16,591 bases of DNA from contig CAIVXW010000336.1 in NCBI GenBank assembly GCA_903910005.1, forward strand, positions 1-16,591. Direction: 5' to 3'. The translations under genes and the position numbers were made by a program. This DNA comes from an uncultured Methylococcaceae bacterium (lineage in GTDB: Bacteria; Pseudomonadota; Gammaproteobacteria; Methylococcales; Methylococcaceae). How positions within the stretch are numbered: position 1 is the stretch's first letter; each line of letters begins with the position of its first letter. Positions 1 to 7,816 of the stretch are shown here, piece after piece. The notes beneath the pieces are model-generated. The model saw only the letters and a program-made list of their open reading frames with translations, searched no databases and was not told the DNA's origin.

Positions 1-313
1 GACGCGGATACGCCTTGTAGTGCGGATTGGCCTGATCGCGGGCATCGCAGGTGACGAAGACATCCGGGTAAAAAAAGGCATCCGCCGCTTCGACCCGGAG
101 TTTCATGTCGGCCATGTAGATGCGGCAGGGCGTGCCCCTGAGCCGGTTCCAGAGCAGGGCGAACAGATTTCCGGCAGCGGTCACCTGTGCATCCCGGGCT
201 CCCACCATCGCATAAATTTCTCCCTGAAAATACTCGTGTTTGCTACCGGTCCGGGCTTCTTCGAAGGCCAGATACTCTTCGGCATCGAAACGATGGGCGT
301 AGGCCAGGTTCAT
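1..313 (-). CDS. Uma2-family (DUF820) endonuclease-like protein, C-terminal part missing
   Basis: The gene reads leftward off the window, so only the first 104 residues are visible. It has the usual Uma2 opening: an EEYLAFEE segment, then KHEYFQGEIYAMVG, a run of alpha-helical residues (AAGNLFALLWNRLRG), CRIYMADMKLRV and FFYPDVFVTCD. This family has a PD-(D/E)XK nuclease-like fold; the aspartate in YPDV is one expected active-site residue, and the later acidic and lysine residues would lie outside the window. These proteins are common, often in many copies, in cyanobacteria and proteobacteria, and their cellular role is poorly known. I chose the ATG at 313 because the family opening begins soon after it; an in-frame ATG at 355 adds 14 residues but abuts a palindrome and has no ribosome binding site. 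Neither start has a strong Shine-Dalgarno. It lies downstream of aceF in the same direction, separated by a palindromic element. Confidence 0.8.
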   Translation of the reverse strand, partial: MNLAYAHRFDAEEYLAFEEARTGSKHEYFQGEIYAMVGARDAQVTAAGNLFALLWNRLRGTPCRIYMADMKLRVEAADAFFYPDVFVTCDARDQANPHYKAYPR

Positions 314-355
314 GGTGATCTTACCGCGTAAAAATTCTGTGAGACGGGAGAACAT

Positions 356-404
356 GGGAGTGCGGCCATCCTGGCCGCGTGGCGGGCGGGACGCCCACAC
401 TCCC
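356..404. repeat. Palindromic REP-like element between aceF and the Uma2 gene
   Basis: The outer arms GGGAGTG (356-362) and CACTCCC (398-404) are perfect inverted repeats. They enclose two smaller hairpins: GCGGCC/GGCCGC around a 5-base loop (362-378) and GGGCG/CGCCC around a 3-base loop (384-396). The whole could fold into a cloverleaf-like or cruciform structure. GC-rich palindromes of this style, with a central ATCCT-like loop, occur as dispersed intergenic repeats in many proteobacteria and cyanobacteria. Only one copy is present in this window, so the repeat status is inferred from form. It lies 12 bases past the aceF stop and could also protect or end the aceEF transcript, though no T-run follows. 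Confidence 0.6.
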
Positions 405-416
405 GGGCTGCACACC

Positions 417-1736
417 TCAGAGCAACACCCGCCGCATGTCGGCCAGCACGCCGGACAGGTGAGTGATGAAACGGGCTCCTTCGGCCCCGTCAATGACCCG
501 ATGATCGTAGGACAGCGACAGGGGCAGCATCAGGCGGGGCTCAAACTGACCGTCGCGGTAAACCGGTTGGGTCTGGGTTCTGGAAAGGCCCAGAATTGCC
601 ACCTCAGGTGGATTGATGATGGGGGTGAACGCCGTACCGCCAATTCCGCCCAGGCTGGAAACGGTGAAGGTGCCCCCTTCGAGATCACTGCCGCGCAGTT
701 TTTTGCCACGTGCCTTGTTGCCCAGTTCGGCCAGTTCAGCCGAAAGCTCGAACAGCCCCTTTTGATCGACATCACGCAGTACCGGCACGATGAGGCCATC
801 GGCAGTATCGACGGCAATGCCGAAATGGAAATAGCGTTTCAGAATCAGCTCTTCGCCATTGGGGCTGAGTGAGGCATTGAAATTGGGATAGGCCTTGAGG
901 GCCGCCACCAGTGCCTTGATGACAAACGGCAGGAACGTGAGTTTGACCCCGCGCTTTTCGGCTTCCGCCTTGAGGGATACCCGGAAGGCTTCAAGGTCGG
1001 TGATGTCAGCCTGATCGAACTGGGTCACGTGCGGGGTGGTGATCCAGCTTCGGTGCAGGTTGGCACCTGACAGTTTTTTGATCCGGGACAGGGGTTGCGA
1101 TTCAATCGGGCCAAAACGGCTGAAGTCAATGACCGGCGCGGGCGGCAGTGCCAGGGCCGGGCCGCCGATGGCGGGTTGATCGGCCCGCTGCAGGGCCTTT
1201 TTGATAAAGGCCTGCACGTCTTCCTTCAGGATGCGTCCCTTGGAACCGCTGCCGCTGATCCGGCTGATGTCGGCCCCCAGTTCACGGGCAAAGCGGCGTA
1301 CCGAAGGGCTGGCGTGTGGTACGCTCTGGCCCGGTTCTGCGGTATCCGCCAAGGCCGTGGCGGCAACCACTGCCGCCGGGGGCGCGGGTTGGGGAGACGG
1401 TTCAGCCGTGGCGGTCGGGCCTGGGGACGGGGCGGGTTCCGGTTCTGCCGGTGTGGCTGTAGCGGGTACCGGTGCCGACGACGCGGCAGCCGCTTCAGTT
1501 TCAGTCAGGATGAGGACGGGTGTGCCCTTGCTGACCCGGTCACCGACTTTCACCAACAGGCTTTTGACGGTGCCGCCGTGTGATGAGGGGACTTCCATGG
1601 CAGCCTTGTCACTTTCCAGCGTGATCAGGGAGTCTTCCGGCTTGATGACATCGCCCGGTTTGACCAGCACCTCAATGATCTCTACATTTTTGAACTCCCC
1701 GATATCGGGGACTGCTACTTCGCGTTCTAAACCCAT
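417..1736 (-). CDS. aceF: Pyruvate dehydrogenase E2, dihydrolipoyllysine acetyltransferase
   Basis: This 439-residue protein transfers the acetyl group from E1-bound hydroxyethyl-thiamine to coenzyme A through a lipoyl arm. Domains in order: one biotinyl/lipoyl domain (about residues 4-77) with the lipoylation lysine K44 in ESDKAAMEV; an alanine/proline-rich flexible linker (about 80-140); a peripheral subunit-binding domain (about 142-178, SVRRFARELGADI to GRILKEDV); and the catalytic acetyltransferase domain (about 205-439) ending with the active-site motif DHRVIDG (H412, D416). It has a single lipoyl domain, against three in E. coli AceF, so it is short for the enteric type. The start is the ATG at 1736, which has AGGAAA seven bases upstream; an in-frame TTG at 1784 would add 16 unlikely residues. 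It follows aceE after a 44-base gap, so the two are probably cotranscribed. No lpd gene follows; E3 must come from elsewhere. Confidence 0.96.
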   Translation of the reverse strand: MGLEREVAVPDIGEFKNVEIIEVLVKPGDVIKPEDSLITLESDKAAMEVPSSHGGTVKSLLVKVGDRVSKGTPVLILTETEAAAASSAPVPATATPAEPEPAPSPGPTATAEPSPQPAPPAAVVAATALADTAEPGQSVPHASPSVRRFARELGADISRISGSGSKGRILKEDVQAFIKKALQRADQPAIGGPALALPPAPVIDFSRFGPIESQPLSRIKKLSGANLHRSWITTPHVTQFDQADITDLEAFRVSLKAEAEKRGVKLTFLPFVIKALVAALKAYPNFNASLSPNGEELILKRYFHFGIAVDTADGLIVPVLRDVDQKGLFELSAELAELGNKARGKKLRGSDLEGGTFTVSSLGGIGGTAFTPIINPPEVAILGLSRTQTQPVYRDGQFEPRLMLPLSLSYDHRVIDGAEGARFITHLSGVLADMRRVLL

Positions 1737-1743
1737 GGGATTG

Positions 1744-1749
1744 TTTCCT
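1744..1749 (-). promoter_or_regulatory. Ribosome binding site fixing the aceF start
   Basis: On the minus strand AGGAAA lies 7 bases before the ATG at 1736. It sits in the 44-base gap after the aceE stop and supports the shorter aceF start over the TTG at 1784, which is only one base from the aceE stop. Confidence 0.7.
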
Positions 1750-1780
1750 GTAAGTCTATGGCTGATGAAGGGGGTCGGGC

Positions 1781-4465
1781 TCAAACCCGAACCGGGTTGG
1801 GTTTTTCCGGATCAATGGCATAGCGTTGCATGGCATCCCTGACGACATCCAGCGTAATCTCCCCGTTATCGGCCAGAGCCTTGAGGGCCGCGTAAGCAAT
1901 ATAGTGCCGGTCTACCTCAAAGAAGCGGCGCAGTTCCGAGCGACGGTCACTACGGCCAAATCCGTCGGTTCCCAATACCGTAAAGCTACGGTTCGCTGGC
2001 AGGAAGGGCCGGATCTGATCCGCCACGATTTTCATGTAATCGGAAGCTACCACGATGGGCCCGCAGGTGTCAGCCAGCAGGCTTTCCAGGTAGCCGGTTG
2101 CGGGTTCCTGATCGGGGTGGAGCAGGTTCCAGCGCTGCCGTTCCAGTCCTTCCCGGCGCAGTTCGCTGAAACTGGTTACGCTGTAGACCTGGGCTTCAAT
2201 CCCGAAATCAGTCGCCAGCAGGGCCTGGGCGGCGATGACCTCACGCAGGATGGTGCCACTGCCGAGCAGTTGCACCCGCGCCTGTTTGCTGCAACCCAGG
2301 GGGTAGATGCCTTTGATGATACCTTCGCGGCTGCCCTCGGGCATTTCCGGTTGCAGGTAATTTTCGTTCATCACCGTGATGTAGTAAAAGACGCTTTCGC
2401 CTTCCTGGTACATGCGACGTAAACCATCCTGGATGATGACCGCCAGTTCATAGGCATAGCAGGGATCGTAGGCCACACAGTTGGGAACGGTGGTGGTGGT
2501 CAGGTGGCTGTGACCGTCCTGATGTTGCAGGCCTTCCCCGGCCAGGGTGGTTCGGCCCGCCGTTCCGCCGAGGAGGAAGCCCCGGGCTCTCAGGTCACCG
2601 GCCAGCCACATCAGGTCGCCCACCCGCTGATAGCCGAACATCGAGTAGTAGATGTAGAACGGAATCATCTGCACGTTGTGGTTGCTGTAGGCCGCCGCCG
2701 CCGCAATCCAGGAACACATGGCACCCGCCTCGGTAATGCCCTCTTCCAGAATTTGTCCGGTTTTGTCTTCCTTGTAGTACATCACGCCGCCGGCATCTTC
2801 CGGGGTGTAAAGCTGTCCGACCGAGGAATAGATGCTGTACTGGCGGAACAGGCCGTCCATGCCGAAGGTGCGGGCTTCATCGGGAACGATGGGGACGACG
2901 TATTTTCCCAGTTTCTTGTCACGCAGCAGCAGGGTCAGCAGGCGGACAAATGCCATGGTGGTTGACATTTCCCGATCCTCGCTGGATTTGAGCAAGGGGG
3001 CAAATACATCCAGTTCAGGTACCTGCAGCAGGGGAGCATCGCGGCGACGCTGGGGCAGGTAACCCCCCAGAGCCTTGCGCCGTTCGTGCATGTAGGTCAG
3101 TTCCGGGCTGTCCGGTGCCGGTTTGTAGTAGGGGAGGTCGGCCAGGTGGTCATCCGTCACCGGAATGTTGAAACGGTCCCTGAAACCCCGGACGGAGTCC
3201 TCATCCATCTTCTTGGTCTGGTGGGTGGTCATCAGCCCCTCACCGGCAGTCCCCATGCCGTAGCCCTTGACGGTTTTGGCCAGGATGACGGTGGGTTGGC
3301 CCCGGTGTTCCATTGCGGCATGGTAGGCGGCGTAAACCTTGTGCGGATCATGGCCGCCACGGTTGAGTCGCCAGATGTCCTCGTCGGACAGGTTGGCCAC
3401 CATCTCGGCCAGCTCCGGGTATTTGCCGAAGAAAAATTCGCGGGTGTAGGCACCGCCCTTGGCCTTGTAGGATTGATATTCCCCGTCGACGGCTTCTTCC
3501 ATGCGTTTCTTGAGCAGCCCCTTGCTGTCCTTTGCCAGCAGCGGATCCCAGTACGAACCCCAGATCACCTTGATGACATTCCAGCCGGCTCCACGGAATT
3601 CGGCTTCCAGATCCTGGATGATCTTGCCGTCACCCCGTACCGGGCCGTCCAGTCGTTGCAGATTGCAATTCACCACAAAGATCAGATTATCCAGCCGCTC
3701 GCGTCCGGCCAGGCCGATGGCTCCCATGGATTCCGGCTCGTCCATTTCACCGTCACCGCAGAAGCACCAGACCTTGCGACCGGCAGTGGACAATATGCCC
3801 CGGTCGTCCAGGTATTTCATGAAACGGGCCTGGTAGATCGCCATGATGGGACCAAGCCCCATTGAGACGGTCGGGAATTGCCAGAAATCAGGCATCAGCC
3901 AGGGATGCGGGTAGGATGACAGGCCGTTGCCGCCGATTTCTGCCCGGAAATTGTCAAGTTGCTCGTCGCTCAAGCGGCCTTCCAGATAGGCCCGGGCGTA
4001 GATGCCGGGGGCGGCATGACCCTGGAAATAGACCAGGTCACCGTCATGGTCCTTGCTGGCAGCCCGGAAAAAGTGGTTGAACCCCACGTCGTAGAGGGTG
4101 GCGGCCGAGGCGAAGGAGGCGATATGTCCGCCGTATTCGGTTGATTTGCGGTTGGCCTTGACCACCATGGCCATGGCATTCCAGCGAATGTAGGAGCGAA
4201 TGCGTTGCTCAATTTGCGGATTGCCCGGCATGCGGGGTTCCATCGAGGCCGGAATGGTGTTGATGTAGGCGGTATTGGCCCGGTATGGCAGGTTGGCTCC
4301 GGAACGACGGGCCTGATCGACCAGACTTTCGATCAGGAAATGGGCGCGTTCCACTCCCTCGGTTTCGATGACGGCCTGCAAGGCATCCAGCCACTCCCGG
4401 GTTTCACCGGGATCAATGTCAACGGATGGGGTGGTGGCTCTGAACAAGTTTTTTTCAGCGGACAT
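1781..4465 (-). CDS. aceE: Pyruvate dehydrogenase E1, homodimeric type
   Basis: This 894-residue enzyme decarboxylates pyruvate with thiamine diphosphate and hands the acetyl unit to the AceF lipoyl arm, feeding acetyl-CoA into central metabolism in the cytoplasm. The length fits the E. coli protein (887). Visible hallmarks are the N-terminal LPYRANTAYINTI segment, the YGGHIASF and QGHAAPGIYARAYLEGRL segments, and the thiamine-diphosphate/magnesium motif GDGEMDEPES (237-246) followed by VNCNLQRLDGPVRG. The C-terminal part has GEGLQHQDGHSH and the closing DGFGRSDRR motif typical of this family. The start at 4465 has AGGA about nine bases upstream. aceF follows 44 bases after the stop. The gene is preceded by 163 non-coding bases holding a dyad (4511-4525), consistent with its own regulated promoter, although I see no clear sigma-70 hexamers. 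Confidence 0.97.
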   Translation of the reverse strand: MSAEKNLFRATTPSVDIDPGETREWLDALQAVIETEGVERAHFLIESLVDQARRSGANLPYRANTAYINTIPASMEPRMPGNPQIEQRIRSYIRWNAMAMVVKANRKSTEYGGHIASFASAATLYDVGFNHFFRAASKDHDGDLVYFQGHAAPGIYARAYLEGRLSDEQLDNFRAEIGGNGLSSYPHPWLMPDFWQFPTVSMGLGPIMAIYQARFMKYLDDRGILSTAGRKVWCFCGDGEMDEPESMGAIGLAGRERLDNLIFVVNCNLQRLDGPVRGDGKIIQDLEAEFRGAGWNVIKVIWGSYWDPLLAKDSKGLLKKRMEEAVDGEYQSYKAKGGAYTREFFFGKYPELAEMVANLSDEDIWRLNRGGHDPHKVYAAYHAAMEHRGQPTVILAKTVKGYGMGTAGEGLMTTHQTKKMDEDSVRGFRDRFNIPVTDDHLADLPYYKPAPDSPELTYMHERRKALGGYLPQRRRDAPLLQVPELDVFAPLLKSSEDREMSTTMAFVRLLTLLLRDKKLGKYVVPIVPDEARTFGMDGLFRQYSIYSSVGQLYTPEDAGGVMYYKEDKTGQILEEGITEAGAMCSWIAAAAAYSNHNVQMIPFYIYYSMFGYQRVGDLMWLAGDLRARGFLLGGTAGRTTLAGEGLQHQDGHSHLTTTTVPNCVAYDPCYAYELAVIIQDGLRRMYQEGESVFYYITVMNENYLQPEMPEGSREGIIKGIYPLGCSKQARVQLLGSGTILREVIAAQALLATDFGIEAQVYSVTSFSELRREGLERQRWNLLHPDQEPATGYLESLLADTCGPIVVASDYMKIVADQIRPFLPANRSFTVLGTDGFGRSDRRSELRRFFEVDRHYIAYAALKALADNGEITLDVVRDAMQRYAIDPEKPNPVRV

Positions 4466-4510
4466 GGTGGGGAATCCTGGTTTCAGTGGTGATGTGAACC
4501 CGGGGGCGGA

Positions 4511-4525
4511 TTTGTCATGGACAAA
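4511..4525. promoter_or_regulatory. Short perfect dyad upstream of aceE, candidate operator
   Basis: TTTGTC and GACAAA flank a three-base centre, a perfect 6+6 inverted repeat 45 bases before the aceE start. It lies in the only sizeable gap upstream of aceEF. GntR-family regulators such as PdhR bind dyads of similar size upstream of pyruvate dehydrogenase genes, but the arrangement here (GT, five bases, AC) differs from the PdhR consensus (GT, three bases, AC), so the regulator is unknown. Confidence 0.3.
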
Positions 4526-4628
4526 CAGCCCGATACGGACATTTTGTGTATTGTGGCCTAATTCCCGGCAATTTGGGAGTCATGACGGGTATCTTGTCTG
4601 CTGCGGGTGTGGACTTGGCAGCTTTGCG

Positions 4629-5738
4629 CTATCCGTCTCCCAGGTATCTGCCCGCTGCCATGCCGGGTTTTTCCAGATAACGGTAGGACAGACGGGCCAG
4701 TGCCAGCGAGCAGCCGATGGTCAGGAGCCATCCGCCCAGCCAAAGCCCCGACCGACTGGACAAAACCGGTTCCAGCCCCTGCAGAATCAGCGGTGTCAGG
4801 CTCATCAGCACCGCCAGGTGCAGCAGGTACAGGCTGTAGGATACCTTGCCGATCATTCTTGGCAGCGGGACATTCAGCAACCGCTGGGTTGTGGCCGAAC
4901 CACTGGCGTAGACCAGAATCAGCACGGCTCCCAGCCCCGAGATCAACCAGAGGCCGGTTTCATTCAGCCAGCCTTGATGGATGTCATTGACGGTATACAG
5001 CAGCAGGCCCAGACCTAACAGGGTGCGTCGATGCAGTGCCCGTGCCAGCAGGTATCCGGAAATGGCCCCCCAGTGCCGGGCCAGCAGCAGGCCGGCCAGA
5101 AAGTGCAGCAGAAAAACCGGCACATTCAGCAAACTGACCAGAGCCAGCGTGAACAGCAACAGCCAGGAAAGTCCCCGTTGCATCAAAATCAGTCCGACCG
5201 GCAGTAACAGCGATAATGTCAGCTCGATGGTGAGGGTCCAGGCCTGCGGGATCAGTACGACAGTGCCTGGCAGGCGCGGCAAAAATGCTTCCCGCAACAT
5301 GTCGCCCCAGGAAAGTGCATGCCCCTGCCACATCTGGCTGATCCAGGGATCCGGTGGCAACAGCGAGGTACTCGGCATGGGGATGGCGGATGTCGCCCGA
5401 TACAGCAGGGCACTGAGCAGCAGTACCCCGCAATAGGGTGGCCAGAGCCGGAACAGGCGATTCAGCACATACCGGCGCAGGGAGAATTGATCAAGCCGGG
5501 GCGTATGACCCTCCCGGAAATAGCGCAGCGACAACACCAGCCCGCTCAGGACAAAAAACATCGACACCGCAGCCGTTCCGTCCCACCACAGGTGCAGGGG
5601 CGAATAGTCCAGAACCTGACTGCAAACGACGCCGGTGCAGGGCAGTCCGTAGGCGATCACGAAATGTTCGCTGACCACCGTGAGGGCGGCCAGTCCACGT
5701 ATCGAGTCCAGATAGCCGATGTGGGTGTGTTCGTGCAT
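4629..5738 (-). CDS. Acyltransferase 3 (OafA/NodX type) membrane protein
   Basis: This 369-residue integral membrane protein belongs to the acyltransferase-3 family, which moves acyl groups, often acetyl, onto cell-surface sugars such as O-antigen, exopolysaccharide or peptidoglycan. The N-terminus carries the family signature GYLDSIRGLAALTVVSEH, with R14 and H25 as the expected functional residues. FFVLSGLVLSLRYF follows, then about ten hydrophobic segments to a basic end (LSYRYLEKPGM near the C-terminus, the usual acyltransferase-3 closing helix). There is no SGNH hydrolase domain. The start lies six bases after the stop of the lytic-transglycosylase-like gene and has no good ribosome binding site of its own, which suggests translational coupling. 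Its acceptor is unknown; peptidoglycan or a surface polysaccharide would fit the neighbours. Confidence 0.88.
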   Translation of the reverse strand: MHEHTHIGYLDSIRGLAALTVVSEHFVIAYGLPCTGVVCSQVLDYSPLHLWWDGTAAVSMFFVLSGLVLSLRYFREGHTPRLDQFSLRRYVLNRLFRLWPPYCGVLLLSALLYRATSAIPMPSTSLLPPDPWISQMWQGHALSWGDMLREAFLPRLPGTVVLIPQAWTLTIELTLSLLLPVGLILMQRGLSWLLLFTLALVSLLNVPVFLLHFLAGLLLARHWGAISGYLLARALHRRTLLGLGLLLYTVNDIHQGWLNETGLWLISGLGAVLILVYASGSATTQRLLNVPLPRMIGKVSYSLYLLHLAVLMSLTPLILQGLEPVLSSRSGLWLGGWLLTIGCSLALARLSYRYLEKPGMAAGRYLGDG

Positions 5739-5744
5739 GGGTGG

Positions 5745-6341
5745 TCAGGTGCAGGCGGTCAGTTGGGAAGCATACTGGCGGGCGGTGCGGGCAACCCGGC
5801 GGGCAACCTGGAGTAGCCAGGGTTTGGCCTCATGCGATTTGCGCCGGTAACCGCCATGTCCCTCATGGTAAGCCAGATACTGGCGGTAGGCATCCTGGCC
5901 TGGAATGCCCAGCAGGGTGCGGCTTTGCTTCATGTACCAGCCAATGAAGTCGGTCACATCGGCAAAATCATCCCGTGCGGCTTCGGTGCGACCGGTCTTG
6001 CTGACGTACCAGTCCCAGGTATCGTCCTTGGCTTGTCCGTAACCGTAGGCCGAACTGACCCGCCACAGCGGCAGAATGCCCAGAAAGCGGTAGCGGGGTG
6101 GACGGGCATTCTGTACGAAGCTGGATTCCTGGTTGATGATGGCCATTTGTACCGGAACCGGTGCCTGCCAGCGTTGCTGGGCCTTGAAGGCACTGGTACG
6201 CCAATCGCGTCGCTCCGTGAAAATACTGCACAGATTGGTGGTATGGCGTGGTGGCGGCAGGCTGGCGCAACTGGCCAGCATCAACCCCAGTAACAGAAGG
6301 AACCCGCGTTTGCTATTGCGTCTGTAACGGCGGCTTAACAT
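5745..6341 (-). CDS. Lytic-transglycosylase-like lipoprotein (SLT-type domain)
   Basis: A 198-residue predicted lipoprotein: a basic N-terminus and hydrophobic stretch end in a lipobox, LASC, with C25 as the acylated cysteine. The rest resembles a compact SLT/lysozyme-like domain. E72 in IINQESSF is the likely catalytic glutamate, followed by SSAYGYGQAKDDTWDWY (97-112) and AYHEGHGGY (157-165), which match the substrate-groove motifs of this fold. Such enzymes cleave the glycan backbone of peptidoglycan to give 1,6-anhydro ends. The residue after the lipidated cysteine is not aspartate, which favours an outer membrane location. It starts 12 bases after the amine oxidase stop and ends six bases before the acyltransferase start, so the three genes very likely form one transcript. 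No clear ribosome binding site precedes it. Enzymatic activity is inferred from motifs only. Confidence 0.8.
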   Translation of the reverse strand: MLSRRYRRNSKRGFLLLLGLMLASCASLPPPRHTTNLCSIFTERRDWRTSAFKAQQRWQAPVPVQMAIINQESSFVQNARPPRYRFLGILPLWRVSSAYGYGQAKDDTWDWYVSKTGRTEAARDDFADVTDFIGWYMKQSRTLLGIPGQDAYRQYLAYHEGHGGYRRKSHEAKPWLLQVARRVARTARQYASQLTACT

Positions 6342-6353
6342 GCGGGCGTGCGT

Positions 6354-7727
6354 TCAGAGGGCCAGAATTTGAGCCGCAGCCCGACGCCCGGTGAGATAGG
6401 CACCGTGTACGGTGGAGGGAGATTCCGGTGAAGTGGCCTCGCCGGCAAAAAACAGCCGATTCAGTATCGGCATCCCCAGTTGCTGGCGCTGTTTGCGCTG
6501 ACTCCCTGTCCCGTAGAACGAATACGAACCCAGCGCATGCGGATCTGAACCCCAGCGGGTGAGTTGCCAGCCGGTCGGGTCGGGAATGTCCCGGCCATGG
6601 ATGATACGCAGGGTTTGCATGGCACTTGCGACGATGTCACGGTCTGACCAGTCCTCAATCTCCCGCCCGAAACCGGCCGCGTTGAATCCCAACAGCAGGG
6701 GCAGTCCGGCGTATCGCTCGAATCCGCCAATCCATTCACACCAGCGTCCCTTTTCGGCGGAGACATATTCCAGCCAGTCATAGCGGCCAGGCCAGAAGGC
6801 TTCGGGAAACCGGAGCCAGGTTTTATTCAGTACGCCCATCCCCAGGAGCTGGATGGCCTGTCGTTTGGCGGCTGGTAATGCGGGCATGAAAGCAGGCGTG
6901 TCGCTTTTCAGTATGCCCAGGGGCAGCGTAATGATGGCCCGGTCGGCTGCGAAATCACCGGCGGAAGTGGATATGACAACGCCCCGGTTGTTATAGCGAA
7001 CGGCTGTCACGGCATGGTGAGTACGGATGTCCAGACCTGTGGCCAGTGTATTCGGCAGCGCGTCGTAGCCATCCGGAAACAATGCATCCTTTCCTCCGAA
7101 ATCATCGCTGTCATCGAATGATTGCAGTGAGAGGGCAGCAATATCGCCCGAATACTCGTGTTCAACCGTTGAATTCACGTAAAAATTGTAGGCATCCTGC
7201 TGGCGCGGGGTCAGGGTGGCCGCATTGAAGTGTTTGTTCAGCACCGCACCCAGTGAAGCGTCCTGCCCGTTTCTGCGGGCCCTGGCGATGGCCCGGTCGA
7301 TGGCTGTGGCCAGGGTTTGGTTGATATAGCGTTCAAACGCCGGACTGACTTCGCCGCCACGGGTATCGTAGGTAATGGCGTTGTCGTAGTCGGTCGTGAT
7401 GCGTCTGGCTCCCGCCGTGTCGGCCAGGCGGGTCAGGGGATTGTCCTTGATGCCGTGGATCCAGCTGGCTCCCAGATCCACCGGGGCATCCGGCCAGAGA
7501 CGACTGGTCCAGACACGCCCGCCGATTCTGTCCCGACTTTCGAGTACGGTGACGGACAGACCGGCTTCGGCCAGTCGGTTGGCTGCCGCCAGGCCGGCCA
7601 TGCCGGCCCCCACCACGACGATGTGTTCGCCACGCCGACGGGTCGCCGACAGGCAGTCAGGGGCAGCCTGGCAGGCGATGGCTGCTGACAGGAGGGTCAG
7701 GGAGCGGAGAAAGTCACGGCGTTTCAT
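6354..7727 (-). CDS. Flavin-containing amine oxidase (FAD-dependent), Tat-like leader
   Basis: This 457-residue protein is a flavin monoamine/polyamine oxidase-type enzyme, expected to oxidise an amine using FAD and oxygen or another acceptor. The dinucleotide-binding fold is clear: VVVGAGMAGLAAANRL (37-52), E63 at the end of the second strand, and RIGGRVWT (68-75). DLGASWIHG (84-92) is the second family signature. The conserved lysine of this family is in GMGVLNKTW, and the C-terminal FAD motif is RLFFAGEATSPESPSTVHG. The N-terminus MKRRDFLRSLTLLSAAIA looks like a twin-arginine export signal with RRDFL, so the folded enzyme may be moved to the periplasm. The gene starts 25 bases after a strong terminator ending the lipoprotein transcript and lacks a clear Shine-Dalgarno. 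It is first in a tight three-gene run with a transglycosylase-like lipoprotein and an acyltransferase. The substrate cannot be read from sequence. Confidence 0.9.
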   Translation of the reverse strand: MKRRDFLRSLTLLSAAIACQAAPDCLSATRRRGEHIVVVGAGMAGLAAANRLAEAGLSVTVLESRDRIGGRVWTSRLWPDAPVDLGASWIHGIKDNPLTRLADTAGARRITTDYDNAITYDTRGGEVSPAFERYINQTLATAIDRAIARARRNGQDASLGAVLNKHFNAATLTPRQQDAYNFYVNSTVEHEYSGDIAALSLQSFDDSDDFGGKDALFPDGYDALPNTLATGLDIRTHHAVTAVRYNNRGVVISTSAGDFAADRAIITLPLGILKSDTPAFMPALPAAKRQAIQLLGMGVLNKTWLRFPEAFWPGRYDWLEYVSAEKGRWCEWIGGFERYAGLPLLLGFNAAGFGREIEDWSDRDIVASAMQTLRIIHGRDIPDPTGWQLTRWGSDPHALGSYSFYGTGSQRKQRQQLGMPILNRLFFAGEATSPESPSTVHGAYLTGRRAAAQILAL

Positions 7728-7751
7728 GGGACATATTTGCTGAGGGTCAAC

Positions 7752-7790
7752 AAAAAAACCCCGACCGACCGTTAATGGTCAGTCAGGGTT
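7752..7790 (-). terminator. Intrinsic terminator of the Lpp-like lipoprotein gene
   Basis: On the minus strand, AACCCTGACTGACC and GGTCGGTCGGGGTT pair over 14 positions (two G-T wobbles) around the 6-base loop ATTAAC and run straight into seven T including the stem end. It lies 26 bases after the lipoprotein stop, as expected for a highly expressed short transcript. Confidence 0.93.
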
Positions 7791-7816
7791 TTCCCGTAAT
7801 CCGGATGGAGACGAAC

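Noticed and set aside
1380..1500. Low-complexity GC-rich stretch as a repeat array
   Set aside because: It encodes the alanine/proline linker of AceF, which explains the composition.
1737..1784. Upstream TTG start for aceF adding 16 residues
   Set aside because: The added residues do not match the lipoyl domain start, and the ATG at 1736 has a good ribosome binding site.
3086..3865. A 259-codon open frame on the plus strand opposite aceE
   Set aside because: It is entirely antisense to the well-supported aceE gene, has no recognisable motifs and reflects codon bias in GC-rich DNA. The same holds for other long plus-strand frames across 312 to 4500.
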